From Candidatus Poribacteria bacterium (GTDB lineage: Bacteria > Poribacteria > WGA-4E > UBA9662): a stretch of DNA of 5,230 nt. The notes beneath the pieces were generated by a model. It did no database searches. It worked only from the letters and a program-made list of their open reading frames with translations, and was not told the DNA's origin. Positions 1 through 5,201 of the stretch are shown here, in pieces; the first letter of the stretch is position 1; the number at the start of each line of letters is the position of its first letter. The translations under genes were made by a program, and so were the position numbers. The stretch is taken from NCBI GenBank assembly GCA_002729015.1, contig PBVO01000162.1, positions 1 to 5,230 of the forward strand, written 5' to 3'.

Positions 1-105
1 CACCTTCAATGCTCTTCATTAACTTCTCGTGTAAGGTCAGTGCCTGAAGACACTTCCTCCACCACGTATTTTAGGGTAGTACCTTCATTTGTGCAATGAT
101 TTGAT
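1..105. other. Gene-free left edge with one diverged short repeat
   Basis: No convincing gene is seen here on either strand. The plus strand is open in frame 1 up to a TGA at 97-99, but the 32 codons have no recognisable character. On the minus strand a short frame encodes the string EEVSSGTDLTRE. The 24 bases at 36-59 match 19 of 24 bases with 169-192, which encode EQVSSGTY in the neighbouring FlgD-like relic. The block may therefore be a second, more decayed copy of that motif. This reading is weak. Confidence 0.3.
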
Positions 106-321
106 TCATCTCTTCAGAATCACTATCTTGCGAGTTCCTGTATAATCTCCAGCCTCAATTTGGTAGAAGTAAGTTCCTGAAGATACTTGTTCTCCATCTT
201 CAGTTTTTCCATCCCAATAAATTGCTTTACTCGATTCTACATAATTCCCTGCTACTACATGACATGATTCAATCACAAAAATTCAAACAATTTTTCCTCT
301 GATCTTCAATTTTATGACGTC
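106..321 (-). pseudogene. Relic of a C-terminal FlgD-like Ig domain (secretion-type tail)
   Basis: On the minus strand, bases 282-109 read without a stop and include the pieces AGNYVESSKAIYWDGK, GEQVSSGTYFYQIEAGDY and TRKIVILK, ending at a TGA at 106-108. The pattern WDGK-(x)n-G-(x)n-SGTYFYQ-(x)n-RK-hydrophobic-LK is the hallmark of the FlgD-like Ig fold found at the extreme C-terminus of many exported proteins in Poribacteria and related phyla. Just upstream in the same frame lies DVIKLKIRGKIV, resembling the preceding 'YDxRGKxVR' strand. It is followed by an in-frame TGA (283-285) where the family normally has Arg, so a single CGA-to-TGA change could explain the stop. No start codon or remaining N-terminal domain is present, because the frame runs into a stop near 379-381 at the end of the sulfatase gene. 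I infer a truncated, dead gene end. The fold assignment is fairly secure; the parent protein cannot be told. Confidence 0.65.
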
Positions 322-368
322 AATGAATTTTGCCAGATAAGCGCATAGATTTGTTATGTCTATCCCTC

Positions 369-1901
369 TCATTGATCTCTATCTGTCTGACAGCGTTCAA
401 ACCACTGGTGCCACATTCTATCCAGCTCGTTGACGATTTCTGACTTCTGGCTCGATAGATCATTTAGTTCGCAGCGGTCGGCCTCCATGTCGTAGAGTTC
501 CCAGCCCTCATGACCTGCTGGAATGTGGTGGCCAACGTGCTGGCGCTCCGGACCCAAACTGACGGCTTTCCACCGGTCTTTCCTCACGGCCCGGCATCCA
601 TCCAGTTCCCAGAAGAGACTGTTGTGTCCTGGTCTCTCTTTGCCCTGAAAGATCGGAGCTAAACTCTTACCTACGACAGGTAGAATGTCGTTACCGTTAT
701 AGTGTGACGGGTAGTCGGCCTCTGCTAGATCGACAAAAGTGGGCAGGAGGTCCATTACGTGTCCTATCTGGTGGCTGATGCTTCCGGGCTCTATTACATT
801 GGGCCAATAGGCGATGAGAGGTGTAGAGATTCCGCCTTCGTGATCGAAGACCTTGTATTTTCGAAACGGTGTGTTGCTGGCGTTTGCCCACGGAGCACCA
901 ACTGTTGTATAGGTGTCAACAGGACCCGGCTCCTTGTCCGGCGTGTTGTCGATATGCTCCCCACAACCACCATTGTCTGACAGAAACAGAACCAGGGTGT
1001 TGTCCTGCTTGCCCAATTTTCTGATTTTTTCCAACACCTGGCCGACCCCCCAATCCATCCGATCGACCATAGCCGCGTATACAGCCATCTTGCGGTCCCA
1101 TCCTTCCTTGCCCGTTGTTCCTTCCCAATCCGGACAAGAGTTGTCTCTTGCCGACAGCCCCCATTTTTCATCAATGAGCCCTATGTTCACCAGTCGCTGG
1201 TACCGCTGTTTCCTGATTGTATCCCAGCCAGTCATGTATCGGCCTTGATAGTGAGCAATGTCCTGGGGCCAGGCCTGCATCGGAAAATGAGGGGCAGCAT
1301 GGGCCAGGTAAAGCAGAAAGGGCCGATCCTCTCGACCGTATTGCTCCAAGAAGTCTAGAGCACGTTGGGTGAAGACATCGGTGGAGTAGAAGTTGGCATC
1401 CTCAGGCGTGTAGGGGAACATCACCCGGTCGTCGTCCCCCCAGGGTCTCATGTTGCCGGGAGCTTTGTGGACTGGCTCAGGTTCACCAGGACGTTTTAAC
1501 CCGGGATTGAAGTAGTTGCTACATCCGGACAACAGACCCCAGTATCGATCGAAGCCGCGGTCAAGGGGCTTTTCTCCGATTCTGTGTCCGTTGTGCCATT
1601 TACCGGCCATCAGCATGCGATAGCCGGCCGTTTTCAGAACTTCGGCGAAAGTCACGTTATTTCGTCTTCCTTGGAGATTTTTTTCGATCTGGTGGGAGTA
1701 AAGCCCGGTGAGAAGAGAAGTCCGCGTGGCTACACAAACCGCGTTGTTGTAGAAATGAGTGAATCGCATCCCGTTATGAGCTAGCCAGTCGAGGTTGGGA
1801 GTGCGGATTTCTCCACCGTAACAGCCCAGATCACTAAAACCTAAATCGTCTGCCATAATGAGAACGATGTTTGGTCGCTGGCTATTGTTTTCATTGTCCA
1901 T
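369..1901 (-). CDS. Type I sulfatase (arylsulfatase-like, formylglycine-dependent)
   Basis: This 510-aa protein should hydrolyse a sulfate ester; its substrate cannot be read from sequence. The S1-family active site looks complete. DD at 18-19 binds calcium. CVATR at 56-60 fits the C-x-P/A-x-R signature, whose Cys56 is converted to formylglycine, and is followed by TSLLTG. GKWH at 100-103 and APHFP (His205) are present, as is SDNGG (Asp309, Asn310). Lys350 lies just before HEGGISTP. The C-terminal WELYDMEADRCELNDL is typical of bacterial arylsulfatases. Length is normal for the family. There is no N-terminal signal peptide or membrane segment: the protein starts MDNENNSQRPNIVLIMADD, so it is predicted cytoplasmic unless exported otherwise. 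The ATG at 1901 is supported by AAAGGA at 1916-1911, nine bases upstream. Hand-counted lines of the gene are about 48-65% GC, well above the neighbouring 183-aa gene at about 30%, which hints at a separate origin. A formylglycine-generating enzyme must be encoded elsewhere. The gene ends in TGA. Confidence 0.96.
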   Translation of the reverse strand: MDNENNSQRPNIVLIMADDLGFSDLGCYGGEIRTPNLDWLAHNGMRFTHFYNNAVCVATRTSLLTGLYSHQIEKNLQGRRNNVTFAEVLKTAGYRMLMAGKWHNGHRIGEKPLDRGFDRYWGLLSGCSNYFNPGLKRPGEPEPVHKAPGNMRPWGDDDRVMFPYTPEDANFYSTDVFTQRALDFLEQYGREDRPFLLYLAHAAPHFPMQAWPQDIAHYQGRYMTGWDTIRKQRYQRLVNIGLIDEKWGLSARDNSCPDWEGTTGKEGWDRKMAVYAAMVDRMDWGVGQVLEKIRKLGKQDNTLVLFLSDNGGCGEHIDNTPDKEPGPVDTYTTVGAPWANASNTPFRKYKVFDHEGGISTPLIAYWPNVIEPGSISHQIGHVMDLLPTFVDLAEADYPSHYNGNDILPVVGKSLAPIFQGKERPGHNSLFWELDGCRAVRKDRWKAVSLGPERQHVGHHIPAGHEGWELYDMEADRCELNDLSSQKSEIVNELDRMWHQWFERCQTDRDQ

Positions 1902-1910
1902 AACTATTAG

Positions 1911-1916
1911 TCCTTT
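1911..1916 (-). promoter_or_regulatory. Shine-Dalgarno of the sulfatase gene
   Basis: Read on the minus strand this is AAAGGA, nine bases before the ATG at 1901. It supports that start and argues against a missing upstream signal peptide. The next 5' bases hold no in-frame alternative with a better ribosome site. Confidence 0.6.
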
Positions 1917-1956
1917 TCTGTTGGTAGGAAATTATGTGAACATGCAACTAGAGGAT

Positions 1957-1990
1957 TTAAGGGCTGAAACCGCTAGGTTTTAGCCCTTAA
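1957..1990 (-). promoter_or_regulatory. Long hairpin in the sulfatase leader
   Basis: The arms TTAAGGGCTGAAACC (1957-1971) and GGTTTTAGCCCTTAA (1976-1990) form a 15-bp stem around a 4-base loop. On the plus strand all 15 positions can pair (one as G-U). On the minus strand that position is a C-A mismatch. No run of T follows on either strand, so it is not a standard intrinsic terminator. It lies 56 bases upstream of the sulfatase ATG and could be a leader structure, an operator, or a terminator for plus-strand transcripts. A CATAAT hexamer (1936-1931, minus) just downstream could be a -10 box, which would place the hairpin next to the RNA polymerase site. The structure is seen directly; its role is inferred. 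Confidence 0.5.
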
Positions 1991-2025
1991 TAGGAGAAGA
2001 AATTGACCCGAACATGCCTGTCTGA

Positions 2026-2214
2026 AGGCTATATGATGGCAAACATAGCATCACTCGTCAAGATGAAGAACAGTACAAATAGATGGTTAATTTCGTACAG
2101 GCGTAGCGCGCAAACATGCAGCCGAGGGTATATGACCTGACAGAAGGTGTCGTTTTTTATGCCTGCTCTAGATATCGATTATTATTAAGACAATCGGGGT
2201 TTAAAAGTCAATAG
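2026..2214 (+). pseudogene. Stop-interrupted coding relic, possibly a Gfo/Idh/MocA oxidoreductase C-terminus
   Basis: One plus-strand frame reads RLYDGKHSITRQDEEQYK, TAG (2080-2082), MVNFVQA, TAG (2104-2106), RANMQPRVYDLTEGVVFYAC, then SRYRLLLRQSGFKSQ and a TAG at 2212-2214. The pieces are rich in ordinary protein patterns (YDGKH, TRQDEEQY, the E-G-V stretch followed by a helix ending in SG) and join sensibly across the two TAG codons, as expected of a decayed gene end. From memory, the 'TxxDExxYxxMVxFVQ ... DLTEGVxF' order resembles the C-terminal part of Gfo/Idh/MocA-type sugar oxidoreductases, which are abundant in these genomes. I could not align it, so the family is a guess. There is no start codon or Shine-Dalgarno, and the frame opens right after a TGA at 2023-2025. 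The relic points opposite to the sulfatase. Confidence 0.35.
2033..2061 (-). promoter_or_regulatory. Candidate sigma70-type promoter for the sulfatase
   Basis: On the minus strand TTGACG (2061-2056) and CATCAT (2038-2033) are separated by 17 bases. They match 5/6 and 4/6 of the consensus boxes. Transcription would start near 2026 and give a leader of about 125 bases containing the 15-bp hairpin. An alternative is the CATAAT at 1936-1931 with a poor -35. Pattern match only. Confidence 0.22.
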
Positions 2215-2399
2215 GCAAAAAGGTGAGTCAGAAGAGTTGATTCGGAAGGAAGCCAATATCTCATGCTGTCGCTCAGCTTTCTGGATCTTTGGTTGGTTAT
2301 CAAGCTCTTAGACCAAGTATTAACACACTTAGTCCAGAGGAAAGTGTAATTGCAAGTACCGCTCTATCTCTTTCAATGATTTTTGTAGATTTGTTTTAA
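2204..2399 (+). other. Protein-like run between the relic and the LamG gene, function unknown
   Basis: A plus-strand frame is open from 2241 to the TAA at 2397-2399 (52 codons). It includes SHAVAQLSGSLVGYQALRPS, then INTLSPEESVIASTALSLSM. Before 2260, a different frame reads KVNRQKGESEELIRKEANIS. A one-base shift near 2260 would join the two smoothly as ...KEANIS/HAVAQ.... That suggests another decayed gene fragment, and its end overlaps the tail of the minus-strand LamG gene by 27 bases. I do not recognise the family. It has no start codon with a ribosome site, and a 52-codon run can occur by chance, so confidence is low. Nothing else is seen in this gap. Confidence 0.2.
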
Positions 2400-3049
2400 G
2401 CGTCCCCAAGTTATTGGTAATTTCCAACGATAATCAACACTTGTACTTGGTTGTATACTACTTCCAAACACTCGAACATTATCAAAGCTAGCTATTGTAT
2501 CCCAAGCCCAAACACCAATCTTTCCGGATTTGTAAGTCTCGTCTATAAATTCGGCTTGTAATTGACCGTTGATGAAAAGAGATATATGACTATTCTCAAC
2601 TTGTACCTGAAAATTAAGCCACACCCGACGATCTAATTCAACATTTATAGCATCTATATGCTCGTCGATAGCCTGTCGAGAAAAAGGTCCACCTGCCTTG
2701 TGCAACCATAATTCCGACACTTTTTCTTTTGGGCAAAACAAATACACGTAGTATTGAAATTCATCTTGCGCACGAAAAACAACACCAGCCCAGTTACCTT
2801 CGTGGATTCGAACTTTAGCCTGTAGAGTATAGTTTGTCCAACTAGTTTCTCCAACTAGAGAGTGAATAGCCTCGCCCCAACGTTGTTTTTGGTGATAGAC
2901 TCCGTCTTTGATTTGCCAAATTCCTTTGGCCGCCTCCCACTCACCAGTATTTTCGTCAAAATCCCAAGCCAGTTCACCAGCTTGTAGCAGTTGTCACATC
3001 AACCAAATTGCAAATGTAGTACTTAGTATCAATCTCAAGAAAACTTCAT
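2373..3049 (-). pseudogene. Exported LamG/DUF1080-like domain protein with a disrupted signal peptide
   Basis: On the minus strand a clean 206-codon frame runs from 2993 to the TGA at 2373-2375. It shows a concanavalin A-like (LamG or 3-keto-disaccharide hydrolase/DUF1080-like) jelly-roll. It starts at WDFDENTGEWEAAKGIWQIK, continues through NYTLQAKVRI, GVVFRAQDEFQYYVYLF and VENSHISLFINGQL, and ends with the diagnostic GKIGVWAWDTIASFDNVRVF. A short tail, KLPITWGRLK, follows. The frame has no ATG, GTG or TTG before the GTG at 2747, which lies inside the domain. Upstream, across a TGA at 2994-2996, the same frame encodes LRLILSTTFAIWLM, a good signal-peptide core, and QLLQA just after the stop would serve as the cleavage region. 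An ATG at 3049 reads MKFS then stops, so using it also needs a frameshift. A TTG at 3062 would need only the TGA to be suppressed. I therefore call it a recently inactivated gene for a carbohydrate-binding or sugar-processing secreted protein. Sequencing error is the main alternative. Confidence 0.68.
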
Positions 3050-3162
3050 ATCTTATATCCAAATCATATTTTTTTGAAATGCAGCAGAGAATCGATAACT
3101 TTTCATCTATAATCGTTTCTAAAACAGTTGAGATTTAGATTATAAAGAATATTTTTAAAATT

Positions 3163-3714
3163 TTACATAACCCGGCCTAGGTGAGATTTATTCTTAATCT
3201 TTTCTGAATTGACGACATCTGATTGAAAATTGGTCAGTCGATTATAGATAGGAGTGAATACTTGATCTATATCATGATCAAATTTGATATGATCTTTTAG
3301 CTTTTTCAAATTGACCGGATGTAAATTGATTAATCTTTCAAGACTATTGATTAGTTCTTGACCACGAAGGTTTTGTAAGAGAAAACCTGCTGCTTGTGTG
3401 GGCGTAAATACGAAATAGTCATGATTTTCTCTTTCTGTTGAACGAACAATGTCTAGTGGTGAGGCTCCGAGAATTTGTGGTCTGGGAAATAAAAACCTTG
3501 TTTTAAAAGCAGAAGAAGATAAAATACTGCCTGTTTGCCAACGATATTCAAGATTAGATAATCTATTGCTGAGATAATTTCGCATGCTGGTATTCATTAT
3601 ATCGGCGTCTGAACGATCGTAAAAATTATCGTCATAGATTGAGATAAACTTTAGTTTACCTTTGAAAACGAGAATGTTATCGCCTTCTATTTCTTCAAAA
3701 ATAATATTTTTCAT
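3163..3714 (-). CDS. Hypothetical protein, 183 aa, very AT-rich
   Basis: I do not recognise this protein. It begins MKNIIFEEIEGDNILVF and is mostly hydrophilic, with no signal peptide, membrane segment or cysteine. The first 35 residues look like beta strands (NILVFKGKLKFISIYDD). Residues 97-141 contain the most conserved-looking stretch, HDYFVFTPTQAAGFLLQNLR followed by an amphipathic helix and LHPVNLKKLKDH. The C-terminal 40 residues are charged. Sampled lines are only about 28-30% GC, the lowest in the window. No clear Shine-Dalgarno precedes the ATG at 3714, but a promoter with a perfect TTGACA box lies 58-63 bases upstream, supporting expression. It is divergent from the PhyH gene and shares a 127-base control region with it. 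Downstream on the same strand, after about 110 bases, comes the damaged LamG gene. It could be a small accessory regulator or a lineage-specific orphan; the sequence does not decide. Confidence 0.7.
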   Translation of the reverse strand: MKNIIFEEIEGDNILVFKGKLKFISIYDDNFYDRSDADIMNTSMRNYLSNRLSNLEYRWQTGSILSSSAFKTRFLFPRPQILGASPLDIVRSTERENHDYFVFTPTQAAGFLLQNLRGQELINSLERLINLHPVNLKKLKDHIKFDHDIDQVFTPIYNRLTNFQSDVVNSEKIKNKSHLGRVM

Positions 3715-3748
3715 TTTGTATTTACTGAGTCCAACTTAAATTTGACCA

Positions 3749-3777
3749 TTGATATAAGTAGAGAATTTTGATGTCAA
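3749..3777 (-). promoter_or_regulatory. Promoter of the 183-aa gene (perfect -35 box)
   Basis: On the minus strand TTGACA (3777-3772, 6/6) and TATCAA (3754-3749, 4/6) are separated by exactly 17 bases. This gives a start near 3742 and a leader of roughly 28 bases. It is the best sigma70-type match in the window. The -35 box lies in the imperfect palindrome TTTGA-TG-TCAAA (3767-3778), so a regulator bound there would affect it. Confidence 0.5.
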
Positions 3778-3796
3778 ATAACTCGGCTCTGATTAT
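3768..3796 (+). promoter_or_regulatory. Candidate promoter of the PhyH gene, overlapping the divergent one
   Basis: TTGATG (3768-3773) and GATTAT (3791-3796) are separated by 17 bases, each matching 4/6 of the consensus. The -35 box shares bases with that of the minus-strand promoter, so the two polymerases would compete. TATAAA at 3807-3812 is an alternative -10 with no good -35. Weaker than the minus-strand promoter. Confidence 0.25.
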
Positions 3797-3841
3797 CCTT
3801 TACTTTTATAAACAACACTTATTTCATCCAAGGTGAAATTT

Positions 3842-4597
3842 ATGAATTCATCGTCTCCTCTTTCTAGGAAGCAACTAGAATATTTCAAGACCCACGGGTT
3901 TCTGATTTTAGAGAATCTGATTGACGAATTATCCGTAAATCAATGGCGCGAGCAAATATGGAATGAACTAGATTCTAACTTGGACCGACCCGACAGTTGG
4001 CCCCGACACCGTTCGGGCTTAGATGGTTACCAATATGATCCACCAGAGTCGGCTTTCGCTCACCACCCAGCTCTAGCTTCTATTATACAGCAGTTAGGAG
4101 GTGGTAACTTTTCGACTACTGGAGGCGGGGCCCCCATTATTCGTTGGCCAGAGCCAGAAAAATCTTGGCAGATGCCTCAATCAGGACATATTGATGCTTA
4201 CGGTGGTAATTGGTCCCCTTTTATGGTTGGTGCGACCACTTATCTGTACGAGGTCCAGCCAAAAGGCGGAGCTTTCATATTTTGGCCTGATAGTCATCAT
4301 GTTGCTCACCGCTACTTCAAAAAAAATCCTACTAAAGTAGATGGAAGTTTTTTGAAGGAAGAAGGATTTTCCTGGGATATTTTTTGTCATAACCCAAAGC
4401 TAGGAGGTCAAGAATTCATAGGTAATCCAGGCGATGTAGTACTTTGGCATTCATATCTGACCCACAATGGTTCGATTAATGTTAATCCTTCACCGCGTAT
4501 AGCTCTTTTTGCTCGTTGGCCCCACTACCAGCAGAGACAACCAAATGACTTTCGTTATGGTATACCAGAAGACTTGTGGCATCATTGGGCTATATAG
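3842..4597 (+). CDS. Phytanoyl-CoA dioxygenase (PhyH) family Fe(II)/2-oxoglutarate oxygenase
   Basis: The protein (251 aa from this ATG) belongs to the non-haem Fe(II)/2-oxoglutarate oxygenases of the PhyH group, which hydroxylate small molecules using O2 and 2-oxoglutarate. The jelly-roll motifs are complete. SGHIDAYGG supplies His116 and Asp118 of the iron triad. GDVVLWHSYLTHNGS supplies the distal His208. NPSPRIALF supplies Arg219 for the co-substrate carboxylate. The N-terminus LSRKQLEYFKTHGFLILENL is the usual family opening. Nothing suggests a signal peptide, so it is cytoplasmic. Its true substrate is unknown; the family has expanded in Poribacteria and most members are uncharacterised. 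I chose the ATG at 3842 because AAGG at 3830-3833 lies eight bases before it. A GTG at 3833, in frame, would add three residues but overlaps that ribosome site. The gene ends in TAG inside a palindrome and may be coupled to a small ORF downstream. Confidence 0.93.
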   Translation: MNSSSPLSRKQLEYFKTHGFLILENLIDELSVNQWREQIWNELDSNLDRPDSWPRHRSGLDGYQYDPPESAFAHHPALASIIQQLGGGNFSTTGGGAPIIRWPEPEKSWQMPQSGHIDAYGGNWSPFMVGATTYLYEVQPKGGAFIFWPDSHHVAHRYFKKNPTKVDGSFLKEEGFSWDIFCHNPKLGGQEFIGNPGDVVLWHSYLTHNGSINVNPSPRIALFARWPHYQQRQPNDFRYGIPEDLWHHWAI

Positions 4598-4608
4598 CCC
4601 AATTGATG
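4580..4608 (+). repeat. Perfect 20-bp palindrome over the PhyH stop codon
   Basis: ATTGGGCTAT/ATAGCCCAAT (4584-4603) is a perfect palindrome. CATC (4580-4583) and GATG (4605-4608) extend it with one bulged T, for about 14 paired bases. The TAG stop (4595-4597) sits at its centre, and the ATG of the following small ORF lies in the outer arm. No T-run follows on either strand, so it is not a typical terminator. It may protect the mRNA 3' end, influence translation of the small ORF, or bind a protein. The structure is certain, the role unknown. Confidence 0.6.
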
Positions 4609-4734
4609 ACTATCGATTACTATGGTGAAGCGTTTGCTGATAGTCAAACAGACAACAATTGGAAGAAAACGATAAAAGGCTATATTAAGAACACATATCT
4701 GGTCCAAAAAAAAGTTGAAAGTAAAATGGATTGA
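4606..4734 (+). CDS. Possible small ORF, 42 aa, directly after PhyH
   Basis: An ATG eight bases after the PhyH stop opens a 42-codon frame ending in TGA (4732-4734). The product starts MTIDYYGEAFADSQTDNNW and continues with a basic stretch including KKTIKGYIKNTYLVQKKV. It has an acidic first half and a lysine-rich amphipathic second half, with no membrane segment or known motif. No Shine-Dalgarno is visible, because the upstream bases belong to the palindrome. Translation would depend on coupling to PhyH. The balanced composition looks more like protein than random sequence, but it could equally be a relic of a longer gene end. I do not recognise a family. Confidence 0.3.
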   Translation: MTIDYYGEAFADSQTDNNWKKTIKGYIKNTYLVQKKVESKMD

Positions 4735-4776
4735 ACTAGAGTATATTTTTGAATCGATCCTTATTATACACGCAAT

Positions 4777-5178
4777 TCAATCTTTCTTTTGTTTCCCCTG
4801 TTCATCTAGGCTCTGACTGTATTTCAGTATTTCCCTCCTCAAGCGTTTCGAGTTAGTTGACCCATATTTTATTTGGTATCGTACATCCTTGAAAATAGTC
4901 TTTTTACGTCCCTTATTTCGTCGGATCTGGGACTCTATTTTTTCCATTGCTTGGTTAAGAGCACTCGTCGGGTGATTTGATACTGCGTTAGCGTGGAAGA
5001 TTTTTCTCTTGGTGGTGTGGTTGACGAGGGCCGTATAACTGTTTTTCTGCCGTTTCATAGTGACACTCAAACTAAGAGAATTGGGGGTGTGTCGGGATAG
5101 TTTTTTGGCTCGTTTTTGAATATAGTGTTGGATATCGTCTCTGAACTCATAAGAACGCCCACTAATATTAACTTTCAT
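4777..5178 (-). CDS. hpf: Ribosome hibernation promoting factor (HPF/RaiA, S30AE family, short form)
   Basis: HPF binds the decoding region of the small ribosomal subunit in stationary or stressed cells and silences ribosomes. The 133-aa product opens with MKVNISGRSYEFRDDIQHYI, the family's first strand and helix. Strands lie around residues 35-66 and include FHANAV. The second helix, SALNQAMEKIESQIRRNKGR (72-91), holds the characteristic KxExQxRxxKxR pattern that contacts rRNA. It lacks the C-terminal S30AE dimerisation domain of long HPF (about 180 aa), so it is a short-form protein. It carries an unusual, strongly basic tail of about 40 residues that I cannot assign. The usual acidic 'D-x-Y-x-A-I-D' before helix 2 is replaced by SNHPTSALNQ, so the protein is somewhat divergent. 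The ATG at 5178 has a full AAGGAG at 5195-5190. It probably follows rpoN in an operon. The gene converges on the PhyH unit, and no clear terminator is seen after its TGA. Confidence 0.92.
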   Translation of the reverse strand: MKVNISGRSYEFRDDIQHYIQKRAKKLSRHTPNSLSLSVTMKRQKNSYTALVNHTTKRKIFHANAVSNHPTSALNQAMEKIESQIRRNKGRKKTIFKDVRYQIKYGSTNSKRLRREILKYSQSLDEQGKQKKD

Positions 5179-5189
5179 TATTCCACTTT

Positions 5190-5195
5190 CTCCTT
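5190..5195 (-). promoter_or_regulatory. Shine-Dalgarno of hpf
   Basis: Read on the minus strand this is AAGGAG, 11 bases before the hpf ATG. It is the strongest ribosome site in the window and fixes the start. It sits in the short gap after the upstream frame, as expected for an operon. Confidence 0.75.
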
Positions 5196-5201
5196 AGGCA
5201 G

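Noticed and set aside
794..1174. Long open frames on both strands inside the sulfatase gene (126 aa minus, 111 aa plus)
   Set aside because: They overlap the sulfatase active-site coding frame, lack ribosome sites and family motifs, and are explained by its GC-rich codons.
1937..2121. Repeated ACATGC near 1940, 2012 and 2114 as iterons or operators
   Set aside because: Only six bases are shared, the spacing is irregular and the flanks differ.
2654..2854. 66-aa minus-strand frame suggesting a frameshift in the LamG domain
   Set aside because: The main frame is continuous from 2993 to 2373 with sensible domain sequence, so no frameshift is needed there.
2994..2996. TGA recoded as tryptophan or selenocysteine
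   Set aside because: TGA ends the sulfatase and hpf genes. The codon falls in a signal peptide, where selenocysteine makes no sense, and no suitable downstream hairpin is seen.
2908..3138. 76-aa plus-strand frame
   Set aside because: It is antisense to the LamG start and signal-peptide region, has no ribosome site, and its composition is serine/isoleucine-rich without motifs.
3151..3165. TAAAATTTTA palindrome after the 183-aa gene as a terminator
   Set aside because: It is made only of A and T in an AT-rich gap and would be expected by chance; its stem is too weak.
4101..4390. Plus- and minus-strand frames of about 70-80 aa within PhyH
   Set aside because: They are shadows of the PhyH frame, whose HxD, distal His and Arg motifs are intact.
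4706..4782. T-run on the minus strand (A8 at 4706-4713) with GATTGAA/TTCAATC inverted repeat as an hpf terminator
   Set aside because: The stem is only 7 bp with a loop of about 40 bases, and the T-run is 15 bases away, so it does not fit an intrinsic terminator.
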